64,000 bases of DNA from Diphasiastrum complanatum (lineage: Eukaryota > Streptophyta > Lycopodiopsida > Lycopodiales > Lycopodiaceae). A program made the position numbers and the translations under genes. The DNA lies in NCBI GenBank assembly GCA_029204225.1, contig CM055096.1, forward strand, positions 76,483,021 to 76,547,020. Reading direction: 5' to 3'. The notes below the pieces were generated by a model. That model saw nothing but the letters and a program-made list of their open reading frames with translations, did not search any database and had not been told where the DNA came from. Positions 60,741 through 64,000 of the stretch are shown one piece after another. The stretch's first letter is position 1. Every line of letters starts with the position of its first letter.

Positions 60741-62165
60741 GATCTTCACATATCTAAATTTTAATTTTCACATATCCATCAAGATCCAGCAACCTTGGAC
60801 TCCCCAGAAGAATGAATATGAGATCAGGACAATCAGTAGTAGGATTTCTATGTTTTGGTGGTCCTAGATCTGGTTGTCCTCTTGGAGGTGGTCCTAAGAG
60901 CGCCAGCTGTGGTTGAGGTTCATGTCTAGGTTGTCTGGGCAACTCTTGTATATGGACTTGGTTGTTTCGTGGTTGGTAGTGCGTGTGGTGGTTTTTTGAA
61001 ACAAATGGTTGTCGAGGAGGTTGAGTATGTCCTCCTGATTGGTTGTGAGACTGGTTCCTCGAGATTAATAGCAATAAAGAGAGGTATGCCCCATAAAGTC
61101 GCAGATGTCACATTTGTTCAAGGAAGTATCTAGGACCGGTTGGTATGAAGTGCACTCATTGCCAGTGTGTGCGCCTTGACAGTGAGGGCACCACGTGTTC
61201 TCTCGTCTATGGTGGATTTGGCCAGTGGGTAACTGACCCGACATCGAACTCTGGATAGACTTAAGAGTGTTTTGAAACTCTTTCGTGAGTTTCTCCATCT
61301 GTTGTTGGTGTTGCTGGTTAAGCAACTCCATCTGTGTTTTCCACAATTGTTCTCAAGTTTCGTCGTTTGGTCGAGCTTCTTGGACAACACAATGTGCTCT
61401 CCGTTCACGTGGTTCATTGACATCAGAGCTCTCGTCTTCCTCTCAAATGGCATCAGACATGGCTTGTTTCAATGACGTATATTCATCATTGGAACAAAGT
61501 TCATGTCTTATCCATCGTGGGAGTCCAACGAGGAACCAAATTATGAGCATAGACTCAGTGGGTTGTTCTTGTACCTGACTTTTTAATCTTTTAAATCATT
61601 CAATATAGTCACGTACTTTCTCGTCTTTTGTCATTTTGATGTTACTTAGCTTGACAGAAGGACTTTTTATCAAGAAAAATGGCTTGAAGTGTTTGATAAA
61701 GGCCTCCTTCAAGAGTGACTAGTCATGTTTATCTTCACGATCAAGGTTAAAAAACCATTCTCGTGCTCGATCAATCATGGTCATCGAGAAGAGCTGTACC
61801 ATGGCTTCCAGCGATGTCTCGCCACATGCGTTCTCAAAGACTTGAAGAAATCTTTGAGGATCAGTGTTACCATCGTACTTAGGTAAATTTAGCTTTGGGG
61901 TACGTTTTTCAGTACGTGGAACATTATTCGCAAAGGCTCCGTTTAAGTGAGCTCGTGCATGTGAAGATTTGGCAGCATGAAAATGTGGTCGTTCATATGG
62001 AGCTTCATAACACATGGGTTCCCATCTATCGAATGGGTTGGTGGATGGCTCTTGGACTTGGGATTTCATCCAGGAATATATGTTAAATCGAGCCTGTTCG
62101 GTGGATGGGGAGACCATCTCTGGTGGATAGTCCTCCGTAGAATTTGGATCATAAGGGCGATCCAT
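60741..62165 (-). pseudogene. Gypsy Gag, minus strand
   Basis: The frame starts MDRPYDPNSTEDYPPEMVSP at 62165 and contains KRTPKLNLPKYDGNTDPQRF and IDRAREWFFNLDREDKHD, the Gag capsid start. A frame change near 61720 breaks it. Further left, LLNQQHQQQMEKLTKEFQNT and the knuckles CPHCQGAHTGNEC and CDICDFMGHTSLYC form the nucleocapsid, followed by a Gln/Pro/His-rich tail. Everything beyond (protease, pol) is missing, because the leader of a plus-strand element starts at about 60740. Confidence 0.85.
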
Positions 62166-62689
62166 AACAACATGTAGAGTACCATAGGATTGTGTAAATT
62201 GGCTCTTGGATTGTTGTTACGATGGATACGGGTGTTGGAATGCGGTTGCTATGGGTCCATGGTTGATGCAAGTGCAATGCGACCAATGGCGGTTGATACG
62301 GCTGAATGTGGTGGAACGAGTGAATGCGGTTGCTGACAATGGAGTCGGGAAGCAGTCGTTTGGTGATTGAAGGGTTGTGTGTTACTGTGATAGCGGTGAG
62401 GATTGTTCAAGGCAGGCGTGAACTGTAGTTGGGATGCGGCTATTTGCGGTCTAATATGGTGGCTGCAATGCGATGGTGGTTAGTTAGGATCTACGGGTCA
62501 AGGTAATCAGTATGGATTGATGTGTACATGTGTTGGATACGCTCGGGTTGTAAGGGAATGAGGCTACTACGGCCGAAGAGTAGATGGCTTGTAGTTTTCA
62601 TGGGTCGAGAACGGAGATGAGTGGATTGCGGAGTGTTGCGGTGATTTGCGGTCCGAATGGTTTGTGAAGGATGAGCGTGGTTTGCGGTG
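62166..62689. other. Region upstream of the minus-strand gag, unassigned
   Basis: G/T-rich on the plus strand, with recurring words such as GCGGTTG and TGGTTGCGG. No primer-binding site or LTR end was found. It is probably the leader of the gag-bearing element. Confidence 0.35.
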
Positions 62690-63110
62690 GTTCATGATCC
62701 GTATTGTACAATAGAGATCTGACGCAAAGTGTCGGTTGAGATTGGAACGGAAACTGTCGGTCGAGATCTGACACGAGGTCGTCGGTCAAGATCTGATGTG
62801 AGGTGTCGATTGAGACGTGAGCAAATGCGTCGGTTGAGATGAGAGCAAATGCGTCGGTTGAGATTGTAACAGAAGCTGTCGGACAAGATTTGACACGAGG
62901 TCATCGGTCGAGATCTGACTCAAAGCATCGGTCGAGACGGGAGAAAATGCATCGGTTGAGATTGTAAAGGAAGTTGTCGGTCGAGATCTGATGCGAGGTT
63001 GTTGGTCGAGACCTGACTCAAAGTGTCGGTCAAGACATGAGCAAATGCGTCGGTTGAGAGATGACCAAATGCGTTGGCTGAGATGTAACTCAAGACACGA
63101 CAGGATTGTT
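62690..63110. repeat. Minisatellite based on GTCGGTYGAGAT
   Basis: About 420 bp of imperfect units of roughly 24-25 bp. Each is built on GTCGGTTGAGAT or GTCGGTCGAGATCTGA, followed by alternating CACGAGGT, CTCAAAG, GAGCAAATGC or AACAGAAGCT ends. More than a dozen units are visible. Open frames through it are artefacts of the period. Confidence 0.85.
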
Positions 63111-63120
63111 CTGTAGTGGC

Positions 63121-64000
63121 TCAGTCAAGAGTTGATGTGTAGCGGTCTGGTCCAGACAAGAATCGGCCTCTATTGAAGAAAGCGCGACGGATTTCTATTT
63201 CTTTGAGTTCCAGGAATTCGGTCCCCCTGCCAGATAGAAACAGAACTTGAAGGTAGATTTTATGGTAGAAACTGTTCCTGCCCAATCTGAGTCGGAATAG
63301 CCTCGCAGGACAAGTGGGTCGATAACATTTCCATCGTAACATAGGATGTGATCTATACTTCCCTGAATATATCTCATCACTCTCTTCAATGCTTTCCAAT
63401 GAGAGATCTTGCGATTAGACATGAATTGACTTAATGTGCTAATAGTGTATGCTAAATCTGGTCTAGTACATAACATTGCATATATTAGAGATCCGAATAG
63501 TGAATGATAAGGGTACTTCGATAAGTCGAGTACTTCACTATCATTCTCAGCACAAGAAGGTTTAGTCAATACTATACTCGGATCCATTGGACTATCAATT
63601 GGTTCGCAATCAGACATATAAATTTTTTCTAAAATGCCTTTTAGATATGTCTGCTGGCTAAGATAGATCTTCTTCTAAAGCCTATTTCTAGTAATGTTAA
63701 TTCCTAACAAAGAATGGACAGCTCCTAAATCAGTCAAATTCTTAGCAAATAATGGTCAGCTCCTAAATCAGTCATGTCAAATTCCTTTGACAGATCACTC
63801 TTAGGAGTGTGCAAAAGAGAAGAGTCGTTAGACAAAATAAATGCATCATCTACGTAAAGAGCTATGTGAACTGAATTGGTGCCTATATGCTTTGAATAAA
63901 CATTATAGTCAGCTTAATTGTTCGCAAATCACAATTGAATGAGATAAGAGTTGATTATATCGAACCATGCTCTTGCAGCCTATTTCAGACCGTAGATTGC
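63121..64000 (-). pseudogene. Copia RT and RNase H, runs off the window
   Basis: From the right edge, the minus strand reads AIYGLK, then a stop, AARAWFDIINSYLIQL, and HIALYVDDAFILSNDSSLLH with an intact YVDD catalytic motif. SKEFDMTDLGA follows. After frame changes the next stretch (63195-63617) gives DSPMDPSIVLTKPSCAENDS, LIYAMLCTRPDLAYTISTLS, HWKALKRVMRYIQGSIDHIL and GYSDSDWAGTVSTIKSTFKF, the start of RNase H. It ends WNSKK, then a stop, KSVALSSIEADS, and is cut at about 63150. The upstream part lies outside the window. Confidence 0.88.

Overview
The window looks like nuclear DNA of a land plant with a large, repeat-rich genome. The reasons are three split genes with plant-type products and GT-AG introns, a telo-box promoter on a ribosomal protein gene, and a background of Ty1/copia and Ty3/gypsy LTR retrotransposons whose primer-binding sites match plant initiator tRNA-Met or tRNA-Asp. 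A fern or other non-seed plant is my guess, with low confidence; the sequence does not name a species.

Layout. 0-2 kb: copia integrase fragment cut by the 5' end of a gypsy element (LTR, PBS, gag start). 2.4-4.6 kb: remains of a LINE-type reverse transcriptase, split by unrelated DNA. 4.7-7.5 kb: decayed gypsy pol on the minus strand. 11.6-12.8 kb: last exon and 3' UTR of a KH plus CCCH zinc-finger RNA-binding protein gene. 14.4-16.5 kb: a diverged duplication with an 82-bp tRNA-like SINE between the copies. 16.5-19.9 kb: truncated copia element. 22.3-25.9 kb: an LTR-bounded gypsy derivative lacking most of pol. 26.9-28.9 kb: complete ribosomal protein L29 gene (minus). 31-40 kb: a copia gag scrap, a transposase-like pseudogene, then two gypsy elements meeting head-on. 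40.6-44.2 kb: copia fragments in both orientations, one an in-frame chimera. 45.5-49.7 kb: three-exon TRAF-type zinc-finger gene. 51-56 kb: polypyrimidine and (AG)n tracts, including a 1.1-kb inverted AG/CT satellite. 57-62 kb: gypsy gag/protease, then an LTR with PBS and leader, then an oppositely oriented gag. 62.7-64 kb: a minisatellite and a copia RT-RNase H fragment running off the end.

Only three host genes are well supported: L29 (complete), the TRAF-type gene (complete reading frame) and the KH-CCCH gene (5' part not found). They act in unrelated processes and show no operon-like organisation. All retroelement reading frames carry stops, frameshifts or deletions, so none looks autonomous. 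I did not find a convincing new multi-gene system. The most unusual items are the 82-bp SINE-like insertion, the coiled-coil reading frame downstream of gypsy pol, the two-exon transposase-like family and the large inverted AG/CT satellite.
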